A stretch of DNA of 64,000 nt from Cannabis sativa. Its lineage: Eukaryota; Streptophyta; Magnoliopsida; Rosales; Cannabaceae. This document shows positions 1-15,282 of this stretch, piece by piece. Position 1 is the first letter of the stretch, and the number at the start of each line of letters is the position of its first letter. The notes under the pieces are model-generated. The model ran no database searches, was not told the DNA's origin, and saw nothing but the letters and a program-made list of their open reading frames with translations. The position numbers and the translations under genes are program-made. The stretch is from contig NC_083602.1 in NCBI RefSeq assembly GCF_029168945.1, positions 63,384,600-63,448,599 on the forward strand, written 5' to 3'.

Positions 1-1205
1 TAACCAACTTAAATCTGAATATCTTTTGAATTCAAAATTTTAAAATTAAGTTGAGGAATTTTAGGAATTGGTTATTAAGATTCTTTAGATATTTTTTAAG
101 TTGATATTTTTCAAATATTAACTTAAAATGGAATATCTTAGATATTTTTAGGTTAATATCTTTTTGAATATTAACTTAAAATATCTACAAAATTAAGTGG
201 TTACAACTTAATTTTGAATTTAATTAAATCTGATTTGAAAGATATTTAAGTTGATTTTTTAGATTCTTTCTAAAACAACTTAAACAAGATATTTTCAAAT
301 TCGTTCCATTTAAATATTCAAATTTTTTTTGAATTTAATTAATAATTGAAAATTAATTAAAGTTGATTTTTTATTTAAATCAATTTTAATTTTTAATTTT
401 TCATTATTATATTATGGAACTTGTTCGATATTTATTTGAATTTATTTTTCAAATTAAATAATAATTGAAAATTAATTAAAGTTGATTTTATAATTAAACC
501 AACTTTAATTTGTAATTTTTCATTATTATAATATCGAATATTATGATTATACAAAATACATATATATATTTTTTTAAATAATGAGCTTTTAATCAAAAGA
601 TATTCGATCTCCATTGTTGGTCTTACAATAGTTAAACTTATTCAATATAACCTCGAGACGCTAGACTTCGTCCCCCTATGGATGGTTATTCGTTGAATAC
701 TTTTAACACCGTAAGATTTCATTTGATAAGTGTTTTGTGAGTTTTCGTCTCTATTTAGACTCTCCCCTACGGTGACTACTTAGAGATAAACTCATAGAAC
801 ATGAAACAATGGTGGAAGCTCATAAAATGAAAATAACCTTGACTCTCGCCTACCGGGACAACGTTGGATTCTCATTTTGATCGAATAAAAGGTTGCTAAA
901 ATGTTTATTTTAGATGAGCTGACAACTCTATTCAACTAATGTTATCTTTGACTCTCGCCTACCGGGACACTGTATTTCATTATGTTGGAAACCTTGGAAA
1001 ATAACTATGTTAGATTTAGTATTTCTATAACATATGTCATTACTTCTTATTTTCTAAACTTGTGTATGAATTTTGAACCAAAACCTTACTTCTGTTTTAT
1101 TGATGTGTTGTAGTGTCTATAATCCCCTTCTCATTCCACTCCTAGTTAATATCTTAGCAATTGAACTTGAAGTTATAAACTCCTTGTCAGAGTAATACTT
1201 CACAT
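1..1205. other. AT-rich leader upstream of Copia pol, no gene
   Basis: No convincing coding region. Positions 1-600 are very AT-rich and hold an imperfect direct repeat of about 119 bp (the motif AATTGAAAATTAATTAA starts near 344 and again near 463). Positions 600-1200 are less AT-rich and contain a repeated short motif, GACTCTCGCCTACCGGGACA, near 842 and near 953. Because the Copia pol remnant begins immediately downstream, 600-1200 is probably internal non-coding sequence of that element. The Copia 5' LTR and a recognisable gag are not in the window. Confidence 0.4.
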
Positions 1206-4200
1206 ATGCTCATGATGGACTTTAAGTTCCAGAAAGCAGGTAAGCTGGGAATTGTTCACTCTGAAGAGCAAATAGTTCATAACTCCATAAATCCTACTAC
1301 TTCAAGCTTAGTTGAGAAGATAAGAGAAAGTGATTCTACTTCCTCAAGTTATACTTCACAACAAAATAAACTAGCAAGAACAACAATTAACAAACGAATA
1401 AGCAGTAATGCTTTAGTCTTCGAATCATGTGTGTTAGAGAATGATAAATCCATTTGGATTCTTGATTCTGGGTCTACAAACCATGTAAGTTGTTCATTGC
1501 AATTGCTTGAGAATTGGAATTATTTGAAATCCAGAGAGTTGAAACTTAAAGTTGGTAATGGCGAAATGGTTTCGGTTAGAGCTAGAGGAAAAGCCAAACT
1601 CAAGTTTCAAAACAGAATTTTGGAATTAGACAATGTCTTATACATTCCAAATTTCAGTAGAAACTTGGTTTATGTTTCATGCTTACAATTGCAACAATAT
1701 AAATTAGATTTTTCAGATTCTGGTTCTACCATTTCTCGAAATGACATTCAGATTTGTGTTGCATCCATGGAACAGGGGCTTTATGTTCTTAGACCAGAAA
1801 CACCATTTGCTCTACATAACGAACTTTTTAAAGTAGCTAAACCTAGAAACCACAAAAAGCAAAAGATCGATGATGATAATGAAACATATCTATGGCATTT
1901 ACGTTTAGGTCATATAGGCTTTGATAGACTCAATAGGCTAACCAAAGACGGTCCATTGAAAAATGTCGTCTTAGGTGAATTGCCAGTTTGCGAGTCCTGC
2001 CTGGAAGGAAAAATGACTAAACGTTCTTTCTCTGCAAAGGGAGAGCGTGCCAAAATCCCTCTAGGGTTAGTGCATTCCGATGTCTGCGGACCTTTGAATG
2101 TCAAAGCCCGAGGTGGTTATGAGTACTTCGTCACTTTCATTGACGATTACTCTAGATATGGACATATTTACCTTATGCATAAGAAATCTGAAACATTTGC
2201 AAAGTTTCAAGAATTTCATCCTTTGGCCCAAAACCAATTAGGTAAATCATTAAAGATCTTGCGAACTGATAGGGGTGGAGAATATATGGATATGCAGTTC
2301 AAAGATCATTTAATTGAACTTGGAATTGAATCTCAATTAACCGCCCCTAGCACTCCACAGCAAAATGGAGTTGCAGAAAGACGGAATCGCACGCTTTTGG
2401 AAATGGTTAGGTCTATGCTTAGTTTTTCAACTCTACCTACGTCCTTCAGGGATATGCAATTCGGATGGCAACCGACATTTTAAATGCCGTTCCATCTAAA
2501 TCAATCCCTAAGACACCTTTAGAACTTTGGAATGGTCGTACACCTAGTTTACGCCATTACGAATCTGTGGGTGCCATTTTGCTCATGTCTTAAGAAAGAA
2601 AGACGACAAACTTGAGTCACGTACTGAAGTTTGCATGTTTGTCGGTAATTCTAAAGAGACTAGGGGTGGACTATTTTATAGTCGCAAGGATGATAAAGTG
2701 TTTGTTTCTACAAATGCCACTTTCCTTGAAGATGACTATATTAAGAATTTCAAATCACAAAGTAAAGTAGTGTTGGAGGAAATGCTTTCAGATATAAGTC
2801 CTTCCAATGTTCCGTTCTCTTCCACACGAGAAGAGGACAATCCCACTCCCTCAGTTGAACAAACTAAGAAATATACTACTAAAGTTTCTGTTCAGAAGAC
2901 AACCGTACCTCGTCGTAGTGGGAGGGTTTCAACAAAACCTGCTCGTTATGGCTTGGATGGTGAAATCAATATGGTCGTAGGTGACGGTATTGATGACGAT
3001 CCATTAACCTATAAACAGGCAATGGCTAGTCCGCAACGGAAACGATGGTCAGCCGGCATGGATTCAGAAATGGATTCCATGAAAAAGAACAAAGTCTGGG
3101 TATATGTAGACGCACCTGACGACTATCACCCGATAGGATGCAAGTGGGTTTACAAGAAGAAAAGAGGAGCTGGAGGCGAAGTCGAAACTTTTAAAGCTAG
3201 ACTTGTAGCCAAGGGTTATACCCAAAGAGAAGGCGTGGACTATGAGGAAACTTTTAGTCCTGTTGCCATGCTCAAATCCATCCGAATTCTTCTCTCCATA
3301 GCTGCTGCTTTCGATTATGAAATCTGGCAAATGGATGTCAAGACTGCCTTCCTTAATGGGGTACTTGAAGAAACCATCTATATGGAGCAACCAGAAGGTT
3401 ATGTTCTTCTTGGGCAAGAAAAGAAAGTTTGCAAGTTAAACAAGTCTATCTATGGACTTAAGCAAGCTTCTCGCTCATGGAACAAAAGGTTTGATGAAAT
3501 CATTAAGACCTACGACTTTCTTCAGAATGAAGATGAACCTTGTGTTTACCAGCTCAAGGAAGACCAAATAGTAGTATTCCTGGTCCTTTATGTTGATGAC
3601 ATTTTGATCATTGGAAACAATATCAAGAAAATGACTCACATTAAGGAATGGCTCAACACTCAATTCGAAATGAAAGATTTGGGTGAAGCAGCCTATGTTC
3701 TTGGTATTCAGATTATCGAAGCTTGGAAGAACAGATCTCTTGCTCTCTCTCAAACTGCCTACATAGACAAAGTCTTAGAGAGATTCTTCATGAACAATGC
3801 CAATGGGGCAAACATGCCCTCTAGATTTGGTATTCGTCTATCTAAGGAACAGTCACCGACTAATCCTCAAGAGATAGAGGACATGGCAAATATTCCCTAT
3901 GCCTCTGCAGTTGGAAGTCCAATGTATGCAATGTTGTGCACTAGACCTGACATCTGTTATGCTGTTGGAATTGTGAGCAGGTATCAGTCTAATCCAGGAC
4001 AAGAACATTGGAATGCAGTTAAGTATATTCTGAAATACTTAAAGAGTACAAGGAATTTTGTGTTAGTCTACAAGGGTGGTGCTTTAAATCCCATAGGCTA
4101 CACTGATTCAGATTTCCAGGCAAGTCTTGAAGACAGGAAATCAACATCTGGGATGGTGTTTACTCTTGGGGGTGGAGCGGTGGTTTGGAGAAGTGCTAAA

Positions 4201-4566
4201 CAAACCTCGATATCGGACTCAACTATGGAAGCTGAATACATAGCAGCAGCCGAAGCTGCTAAAGAACTTGTCTGGCTAAGAAAGTTCTTCACCAGCATAG
4301 GAGTTGTTCCTGGAATGGAAAAGCCTCTGGTACTACTCTGTGATAACAATGGAGCAATAGCAAACATCAAAGAACCTCGAAGCCACAAGAGAAGCAAACA
4401 CATTGAAAGGAAGTATCACATTATCAGAGAATACGTGGCAAGAGGGGATGTACTAGTTGAGAAAGTTGACACAGAGGACAACCTGGCTGATCCATTTACC
4501 AAAGTCTTGGCCGTGACAGCCTTTGAAAAGCACCGTCAGAATTTAGGATTAATTGATATGTACTAA
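1206..4566 (+). pseudogene. Copia retrotransposon pol polyprotein (PR-IN-RT-RH), frameshifted
   Basis: Ty1/copia order is protease, integrase, reverse transcriptase, RNase H. The protease motif is DSGSTNH (1466 on). A GAG-pre-integrase segment (YLWHLRLGH) follows, then an integrase core with HSDVCGP, RTDRGGEY and QQNGVAERR. A first frame ends at 2483. By eye there is a one-base loss near 2449 and a second frameshift near 2570, after which a 643-codon frame runs from 2635 to 4566. The second frame holds the RT signature LYVDDILIIG, the RNase H block GYTDSDFQ / RKSTSG / ADPFTK and a terminus just before the polypurine tract. Gag and a proper start codon are not visible. The element cannot make its own polyprotein as read here. 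A close relative of the 3' end recurs inverted at 50207-50963. Confidence 0.93.
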
Positions 4567-4595
4567 TTAGTTTTATATTAGTGCAAGTGGGAGTT

Positions 4596-6479
4596 TGTTA
4601 GGTTTTATGCCCTAAATAAAACTCCATTTCAATGTAATCTATTTTATTCAACATCAATAAAGAAACAGAAGTATTTTTCATTCATTTGTGTATGTTTTGG
4701 TTCACTTTATCAATAGCTTGTCTATTTGATTTATAAATTCATCTTAAACCCTTTTCACATACTTGATCATGTTTATTGTGCTGTCATCACATTGGAAAGT
4801 AAACATGACTATGTGAATAAAGTTTCCTAGATTTATCAGACACAGGGTTTTACTGATATGATAATCTACAACAAGAGTTTACTTGTATTTGGAGAAATAC
4901 TATGTTCTTTCCAGAACATTAAGCTCAGGTTGGATGCATGGGGTATGCATCGGAAGGAACCGATATTGAACTTTGACTTAGATTTAATTAAACTTACCGT
5001 AAAATCTATTCAAGTCAATATCGCCAAGTTGATCCTAGATCAAATGATCTTAATCCTGTTATGATTAGGCTCAATCTTGAAAGGCTATTCGTGTTCCTTT
5101 GAATTGTTAGTTAAGCCTACTTTTAGGTCAGGGTGATACATACTTTTTGGGAACACGGTAGTGCAATTGAGTGGGAGCGCTAGCATAAACATGGAATCTA
5201 TAGCTTCTATCTCCCAAATAGTAAGCAAAGGATGATTTCCTTCGAGCTTGACCAAACGAAAATAAATGGTGGAGATCTCATTTCACATAAGCTGAAATAT
5301 CATTTATACGGGGTCAAGTGTTTTAAGGATTAAAATACATAGTAGGGTGTTACGGTAATTTAATCCCTTTACTGTGTAGATCATTCATATAGAGGATCAT
5401 TGATCACATTAGGATTATAACAATGGATAACTAATGATGTGTCTATATGGTGGAACATATAGAGCATTCTATATACTGAGAGTGCAATTCTAAGTTCTAT
5501 GCGTGGATTCAACGAAGAATTAATAAGTTAGTGAATTTTAGTGCTAAATTCTTGATCTACTTATTGGAAGCTCAGTTATATAGACCCATGGTCTCCTCAC
5601 TAGTTGAGATAATATTGCTTGTAAGACTCATGTAATTGGTTTTGATTAATCAATTATAATTCACGAATTAGACTATGTCTATTTGTGAAATTTTCACTAA
5701 GTAAGGGCGAAATTGTAAAGAAAGAGTTAATAGGGGCATATTTGTTAATTATGATACTTTGTATGGTTCAATTAATAAATATGATAAATGACAATATTAT
5801 TTAATAATTATTTATAGTTATTAAATAGTTAGAATTGGCATTTAAATGATTGAATTAGGAAATTGGCATTTTTGAGAAAATCAGATACAAAAGGTGGTAA
5901 AATTGCAAAATTGCAAAAATCAAGGCCCAGTCCACCTAGCCAGGGCCGATCACCTATGTTATCTTTTTTTAAATGATTTTTTCATTATTTTAATGCCATA
6001 TAATTCAAATCTAACCCTAGTGGAATGCCATAAATAGATAGTGAAGGCTTCAGGAAAATTACACTTTCTGAATCAGAAAAACCTGAGCCTCCACTCTCTT
6101 CTCTAGCCGCCACTCTCTCTCTCTATTCTTCATCTATATTTCGAACCTCTCTTAGTGATTAGAGTAGTGCCCACACACATCAAGCAATACCTCAATCATA
6201 GTGAGGAAGATCGTGAAGAAAGATCATCAGCAAAGGAGATTCAGCATCAAGGATTCAGAGAAGAAGATCCAGGTTCAGATCTTGATAATACTCTGCTACA
6301 GAAAGGAATCAAGGGTTAGAGATCTGAACGGAAGGAGTCATTATAATTCCGCTGCACCCAATGTAAGTTTTCTTAAACTTTATATGTGTTTAATTTATCG
6401 TTTTAGAAAGTTCATATTTAGGATGTTAATAAACATACTTGTGAGTAGATCTAAGATCCTGGTAAAATAATTTCCAACA
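4596..6479 (+). repeat. 3' LTR of the Copia element (1884 bp)
   Basis: The LTR starts TGTTAGGTTTTATGCCC directly after a polypurine stretch (GTGCAAGTGGGAGTT, 4581-4595) and ends TTTCCAACA at 6479. A TATA-like CATAAATAG lies near 6029. The sequence abuts LINE sequence from 6480, so the element was inserted in the LINE. The 5' LTR is outside the window, so the target duplication cannot be confirmed. A close copy lies inverted at 48312-50206, and a diverged solo copy lies at 7677-9557. Confidence 0.92.
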
Positions 6480-7676
6480 CTTTTATCATCACCAATTTCT
6501 TATGATACCAACTTGCTTGAGCTGAAGGTTTATAGGTCCACCAATCCTCATCCTTAATGTAGACATTGTGAACCCATAGGTTGTCTTCCTTCTTAGCAAT
6601 AGCCCAAACATATTTGAACAACGCAGCCTTGTTCCAATCTGAAATACATCTGAATCCCAGCCCTCCTGAACTTTTTGATTGACAAATCGAAGCCCAGACA
6701 ACCGCGGGAACACCTGTTAATGTGTATTGTCCATTCCATAAGAAACTACGGCAGATGGATTCTATTTCACTTTCAATTTTCTTTGGCAGCATCATCACTT
6801 GGCACCAGTAAGAGTGTATGGCCATGAGTACTGAGTTAATGAGTACTATACGCCCATCAAAGGAAAGATTTCTCGTGCTCCAAGTTTTGATCCGAGCCAT
6901 CATTTTCTCCACCAATATTTTGCAATCTGCTGAAGAGATTCTCTTTGGGCATATAGGCACTCCCAAATACTTGAATGGCATGTCTTGCTTTTGGAAACCT
7001 GATACATCCAGAATTCTTTGCACATCTGTATCAGACATGTTGCTACAATAAACAGCTGACTTAGAGGGATTAGGAAACAAGCCTGATGTGTGAGAGAAGA
7101 GCTTCAATCCCTGCAACATGTAATATATGCTCTTGAAGTCCCCATTGAAAAATAATACAACATCATCAGCGAAGCTTAAGTGATTCAACTCAAGACCCCC
7201 ACATCTTTCATGGAATATAAAATCTAGCTTTTTACCAATCTTCCTCATTATTCGAGAAATGTATTCCATTCCCAGAAAAAATAAGAGCGACAACATTGGA
7301 TCTCCCTACCTCAAACCTCGCTTGGCCTCAAAAAAGCCATGTAATGATCCATTTATCATCAAAGAGAACCGAGGAGTTCTAACACAAGTCATTACCAAGT
7401 TAATGAACTTTGGTGGGAAAAGGAATCTATATAACATCTTTTTCATGAAATCCCATTCAATGGTATCGTATGCCTTCTGTAAATCCAGCTTTATCATGCA
7501 GTTTGCTTTCTTTGTCTTTCTTCCATAGTGTCTGATGAGATCTTGGCAAATCATGATATTGTGTCCAATGAATCTTCCATGAACAAAACCTCCTTGATTC
7601 TGTGCGACCAACTCTGGTAGCATCATTTTAAGTCGTGTGCAAATAAGTTTGGTAGCAGCCTTATATAGCACATTAC
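6480..7676 (-). pseudogene. LINE reverse transcriptase, C-terminal half
   Basis: Non-LTR retrotransposon RT read on the minus strand. Around 7671 the frame opens with [16 protein letters not shown], then [11 protein letters not shown] and the LDLQKAYD block; a second frame from 7296 holds the catalytic FADDVVLF, the PFKYLGVPI block and the thumb-like [11 protein letters not shown] segment, down to [14 protein letters not shown]. These are hallmarks of plant L1-type LINE RTs. The two frames are offset, so there is a break near 7300. The Copia LTR end at 6479 cuts the 3' side, and a solo LTR interrupts the 5' side at 7677. Non-functional. Confidence 0.92.
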
Positions 7677-9562
7677 TGTTGGGTTTTGTGCCCTAAATAA
7701 AATCCATTTTAATATAATCAGATTTACTAGTTAATAAAGATCAAAAATAACATTTTATGTTGCATGGTTCACATCATGATTATTTAATGTATAAATTCTA
7801 TTAGGTCCAGAACATATGTATTAGTTCATGATTATAGTGTTGTCAGCACACTGGAATATACTCATGTTTATATGTTCGAAACTTTAATTCCTTGATTCGT
7901 CAGTTCACTGGATTTAGACTGGCATGATAATCAGCGATAGGTATGCTTACACCTTAGATAAGTGTTATGTCCTTTCCAGGGCATTGGCAAAGTTTACCAG
8001 TATCGGATGTATGGAGTATACATTGGAAGGGACCGATATTGAACTTTGATTAGATATGATAAACTTACCGTAATATCTATTCAATTCAATATCACCTAGT
8101 TGATCCTAGATCAAATGGTCTTAATCCTAATATGGTTAGGTTCGATCTCAAGAGTATTATACATGTTCTTTGATTTGTTAGTTAAGCCTACTTTCTAGTC
8201 AGGGTGATACGTACATTTTGGGAACATGGTAGTGCAATTGAGTGGGAGCGCTAATCATAGATATAGAATCTATAGCTTCTATAGGTATTTAGAAGTGAAA
8301 CGATGATTTCCTTCGAGCTTGCTAAATAGAGATAAAGGATAGAACGTTCATTTTAGTGACTATATTATTTTACTAAAATATCATTTATAGGTGGCAAGTA
8401 TTTTAAGGATAAAATACATTGAAAGGGTGTAACGGTAATTTTATCCCTATGCAATGTAGGTCATCTATAGAGGATCATTGATTATTAGGATTATAACAAT
8501 GGATAATTAATAGCGCATCTATATTGTGGAACATATAGAGCGTTCTATATGACTGAGAGTGCAATTTCAAGTTCTATGCGTGGATGCAACAAGGAATTAA
8601 TAAGTTAGTGAGTTTACTTGGTAAATTCTAGGACTGCTTATTGGAAGCTCGGTTATATAGGCCCATGGTCCCCATACTAGTTGAGACCATACTGCTTGTA
8701 AGACTCAGTTAATTTATTTTGATTAATCAATTATAATTCTAAAATTAGACTATGTCTAGTTTATGAATTTTCACTAAGCAAGGGCGAAATTGTGAAGAAA
8801 AGAGATTCTAGGTTTTATTTATCAATTAAGAGACTTTATTAGTCTAATTAATAAATATATTAAATGACAATATTATTTAATAATTAATTTTTAGTTATTA
8901 AATAATTGGAATTGGCATTTAAGTGGTTAAATTGGAAAATTGGCGTTTTTGAGAAAATTGGATGGAAAAATAACAAAATGGCAAAATTGTAAAGTGGGGC
9001 CCAATAACATCCTAAGGCCGGCCACACTAGTGGACTTTACCATTTATTTTTCTATTATTTTAATGCTAATTAAATCTAACCTAAACCTAGGTGGTTACCT
9101 ATAAATAGATAGTGATGGCTTAAGGAAAAAGATTGATGATACATCACATTCCTTCAGTAAAATTTTAAGCCTCCTATTCTTTTCCTTAGGCCGAACCACC
9201 ATCCTCTCTTTTCTTCTTCAATTTTTTCAGCCTTGAGTGATAGAGTGAGTGCCCACACACATCAAGTGGTATCTAGATCATAGTGTGGAAGATTGTGAAG
9301 AATCCAATCATCAAGAAGGAGAATCGGGCTCAAGAAGGAGAGAAAGAGATCCAGGTTCAGATCTTGATAATGCTCTGCTACAGAAAGGAATCAAGGGCTA
9401 GAGATCTGAACGGAAGGAGTTATTATATTCCAGTGCACCCAATGTAAGGTTTCTTAAACTTTATATGTGTTTATTTCATTGTTTTAGAAATTCATATTAG
9501 GATGCTAATAAAACATACTTGTTAGTAAATCTAGATCCTGGTAAAATATTTCCAACAATTAC
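7672..9562 (+). mobile_element. Copia solo LTR with perfect 5-bp TSD (ATTAC)
   Basis: The LTR spans 7677-9557 (1881 bp), starts TGTTGGGTTTTGTGCCC and ends TTTCCAACA. It is flanked by ATTAC at 7672-7676 and 9558-9562. It has the same termini and overall layout as the LTR at 4596-6479, including a CTATAAATAG TATA-like box near 9101, but is clearly diverged from it. With no internal domain and an intact target duplication, it is a solo LTR produced by LTR-LTR recombination. Confidence 0.93.
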
Positions 9563-11550
<1,988 letters not shown>

Positions 11551-12962
11551 CACTAACTCCTTCCATGTTGGTAATAGAGAGCACCCTATTCTGAGCTCTT
11601 CTAGCCCGAAGGTAAGAATGAAAAAAACCAGAGTTGATGTCACCCTCTTTCAGCCAATTTAAATTACTTTTTTGCTGCAAGAAAGAATAATACTTATCAA
11701 GTGCCAGTGTCTAAGTTATCTCGTGGAAGCTTTTCTTGTTGCTGCAATTCACAGTTCAGGGGGTCATTCGTCAGTCTATCTTGGCAAATATCGAGTTCTT
11801 CCTTTGCTGTCATAGCAGTAGCAGGTACATCGTTAAAATAATTCCTGTTCAGAGCACACAACACCTGCTTTAAACTTCTAAGCTCAGCCACAACTTGATA
11901 CATTTTTGATCCTCTTACTTGCTTTGCCCAACTTTCAGCCACCGAATCCTTATAATTAGGATGTTTAGACCACATCCTAAAATAATGAAAAGGCCTCTTG
12001 TTCCCACTTGGCATATTGTAGATAGTAAGTATAGCAGGAGAATGATAAAAAAATGCCTTCATTTTGAAAAAATACCTCAGCAGGAGGAAAGGAATCCAGC
12101 CAAGATTGATTTGCTAAAACTCTATCGATCTTGGAGTAGATTCTATCTTTTCCATGTTGCTTGTTACTCCATGTAAAATAATTCCTTGTATACTTGACAT
12201 CTACCAATTTGCACACTTCCACACATTCATGAAACTCACTTGCTTCTTTGTACCTTGCTCGAACACCAATCCTCTCTTCCTTGTGAAGGATCTCATTGAA
12301 ATCCCCAAGCACCAACCAAGCATCCTTTCTAGCCAAATCCTTAAGGTCTTGCCAAAGGATTCTTCTCCCTTCATCAGAATTGAATCCATAGATAAAAGTG
12401 ACAAAGAATCTTGCCTTTCTATCTATGGATTCCACAAAGAGATGAATCATTTGGCTTGTACATTTTAGGATATTGACTATAAAGCTACCCGGCTTCCAAC
12501 ACACAATTATTCTACCTCCCTTGTGCCACACACAATTCGATGTAAAGTACAACCCTTCAAACATACGTACATATAAGGCTCCCAAATTCTGAGCCTTAAC
12601 TCTTGTCTCGAGGAGTCCAACCAGTCCTATCTTTTGTTGTTCAATCAATTGCTTGACTGGCATTTGCTTTTGCTGATTATTTATTCCTCGATATTTTATC
12701 CATCTCCAAGAGAGGAATCTCCCCCCCTCCCTTGTTAACAATCTCATACCCTCTATCCTTCATCTCACCCATTTGATCATTTTCCTTTCCCTTATCAAGC
12801 TGCTGCAGCACCTGGAAAGAGTTACTAGTGCCTGTAGCTACTAATCCCTCCCCTTATCCTTAGCCTTCCAGCCCTTAGCAACTGGCCGAAACCCATCTGC
12901 ATCAAGTTTCATCTCAACTTTGTCATGCTTCTGCACATTCTTAACAATCCACTCTTGCTTTC
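11551..12962 (-). pseudogene. LINE ORF1 tail and endonuclease, broken
   Basis: On the minus strand the segment starts with the tail of an ORF1-like protein (DGFRPVAKGWKAK, 12960-12850, then a stop). An AP-type endonuclease follows from about 12747: GLLETRV, the VLGDFNEIL catalytic block near 12320, and KIDRVLANQSW near 12110. A frameshift near 12050 moves the reading to the frame with YHSPAILTIYNMP, GNKRPFHYFRMW and the linker to RT. A further frame change near 11700 leads to [20 protein letters not shown] up to 11551. The roughly 130 residues that normally lie between this point and the NVLYK block at 7671 are missing. This is the 5' half of the LINE whose RT half is at 6480-7676. Confidence 0.9.
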
Positions 12963-14329
12963 ATTAATTTTAAAAATTATATTATATAAAACTAGTTTTG
13001 TTTTAAATTTTATATATATAGGGAAATTTATAATTTTGTATACATTATATAATTTTATTACACTATATAGTACAATATAGCTTATTTACATTTAATTATA
13101 CATTCTATATAGATACAAAAATATAATTTTAATTTTCTATACAATCTATATAATGTAATTAATTTTTCTTAAGTCATATATAAATAAACAATAAACATAT
13201 ATATTTTTCCTTACAACAAAATAAGTAAAATAAATAAACATACATATTTTATTTATAATAGTATATATTAAATATATTAGATTAATAATTTATAAATATT
13301 ATCAATATAAAATATAAACATAATGTTTATACATAATTTCACATTTGGTTATAGTTTTGTTTCTTAAAACAAAATAAAGATAAATGTTTTTTTTTTAAAC
13401 TTATTTATGAATTTTTAATAAACAAATTATATTAATTCTATTGAAACATTATATAATAGACATATTAGATCAATAATTACATTACAAATATTAATAATAA
13501 TCAAATATTTAATAAACATGTATATACATTATTTATAAAATATAAACAAAATTTTTAAATATGTTTTTATATATAATTTTGTATTAAATTTTAATAAACA
13601 TATTATTTTAGTAATATATTAAAATATAAATATTGACTTATGTATTTTTATATTTAGCTCTAGGCGTTTTTTTTTTCAAAAAATTAATTAAAAATAATCA
13701 ACATGTTAAAATCGTAAACATTTATGTTTATTTATATTATATAATATGAATATGATGATTATTTGTAAATATTTATAAAATTATATAGAATTGTATAATT
13801 ATGTTTTTTTGCACATTTTTTGTAATATATTTAATTTACTTGTATAGAATTAAAAATTTTCTTATTATATATGTATACATTTTTTAATTTTTTATATAAC
13901 TCCCAACAAATTTATTACTACTCCAAAGTCCAAAGAAATTTTAATGAATAAAAATATTACCAAAGTAGAATATAAAATTAATTTATCCTAGATGAGTACA
14001 ATATATATACTTTTTTTTGTTGTGCACATATATTTTTGAATTAATGTATAAGTGATTTGTAGTTGCATTTAAGTTTATTTCTTTGTTTGTTTGTTTTTTG
14101 AGGTTGTTATTTAGTTGTATTTGAGTTGTTGGTTGCTATTTCATACCAGAAATGATATTATATTACATAAATCTTAAGCTCTAGCCAATTAGAATTAGTA
14201 AGAGATAAATACAAAATCAAAAATAAAAATAAAATAATATAACAACCATGACAACGAACATAATTAGTCAAGCTAAAAAAACTAAAACTATTTTCTAGAT
14301 TCTTAAATAATAAAAATTGAATAAAAACT
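12963..14329. other. AT-rich intergenic DNA, no feature recognised
   Basis: Very AT-rich sequence with runs of T and TATATA tracts. No coding region, element terminus or RNA gene could be supported. Confidence 0.6.
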
Positions 14330-15180
14330 AAAACTAGCATCATCAAAAACATAATGTAAAAAAAATACAATGCTAAAAATTATAATCGAAAAATAATATC
14401 AACTTTAAAAATCAGTTCATCGATATTAAAAGAAACTAAATATTTTATTATAAGAAGAAAAAAAAACTAGCTTCATCAATAACACAATGAAAATAAAAAC
14501 AATGCAAAAAAATATAATCTAAAAACCATACTAAGTTTAAAAACTAGTTTCATCAACATCAAAAGAAACTAATTATTTTATTAAAATTAGCATAAAAAAA
14601 CTAGTTTCATTAATAACATAATGAAAAAGTACAATGTAAAAAATTATAATCTAAAAGCGTCACCAACTTTAAAAATCGGTTTCATTAACATTAAAATAAA
14701 CTAATTATTTAATTAAAAATAAAAAAAAAATCAGTTTCATCAACAACATAATGAAAAAATACAATGTAAAAAATTATAATAAAAAAACGATACAAACTTT
14801 AAAAACAAGTTTGGAATGTATAAATTCTATATGAATACCTAATAACCAAACTTCTTACTTCATTCTTTATTTTAGCATTCAATCTTTAATTTGCTTTCTC
14901 AAAAACCAGAAATGATTTAAGCATATAAAATAGGGTAAAGATAACAAAGGAAATCAGAAACTAAAACCAATTTTTTCAACAACATAATGAAAAGAAAAAT
15001 ACAATACAAAAAATATAATCTAAAAACGGCACCAACTATAAAAATCAATCTCTAACATATAAATTTATATGAATAAATAATACACCAATTTCTAACTTCA
15101 TATTTTATTTTGGCATTTAATCTCTTATTTGCTTGCTCAAAATTTAAAGTTGATTTAATCATTCAATATAGGGTAAATAT
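14330..15180. repeat. Degenerate tandem repeat (~132-bp unit) with a larger 240-bp duplication
   Basis: The motif TCATCAANAACATAATGAAA recurs near 14340, 14475, 14606 and 14738, about 132 bp apart, and again near 14974. Each copy is followed by 'acaatgnaaaaaattataatctaaaa' and 'actttaaaaatcagtttcat'. A second level is visible at 14817-14942 and 15058-15180, which are diverged copies of the same ~123-bp stretch ending in ATAGGGTAAA. No coding potential. Confidence 0.7.
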
Positions 15181-15212
15181 GTCCAATGGAATCACAAACT
15201 AAAATAAATTTA

Positions 15213-15214
<2 letters not shown>

Positions 15215-15282
<68 letters not shown>
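15215..15282. repeat. (TAA)n microsatellite
   Basis: An uninterrupted run of about 22 ATA/TAA trinucleotides, immediately next to the probable end of the Tat LTR at 15283. Confidence 0.97.
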
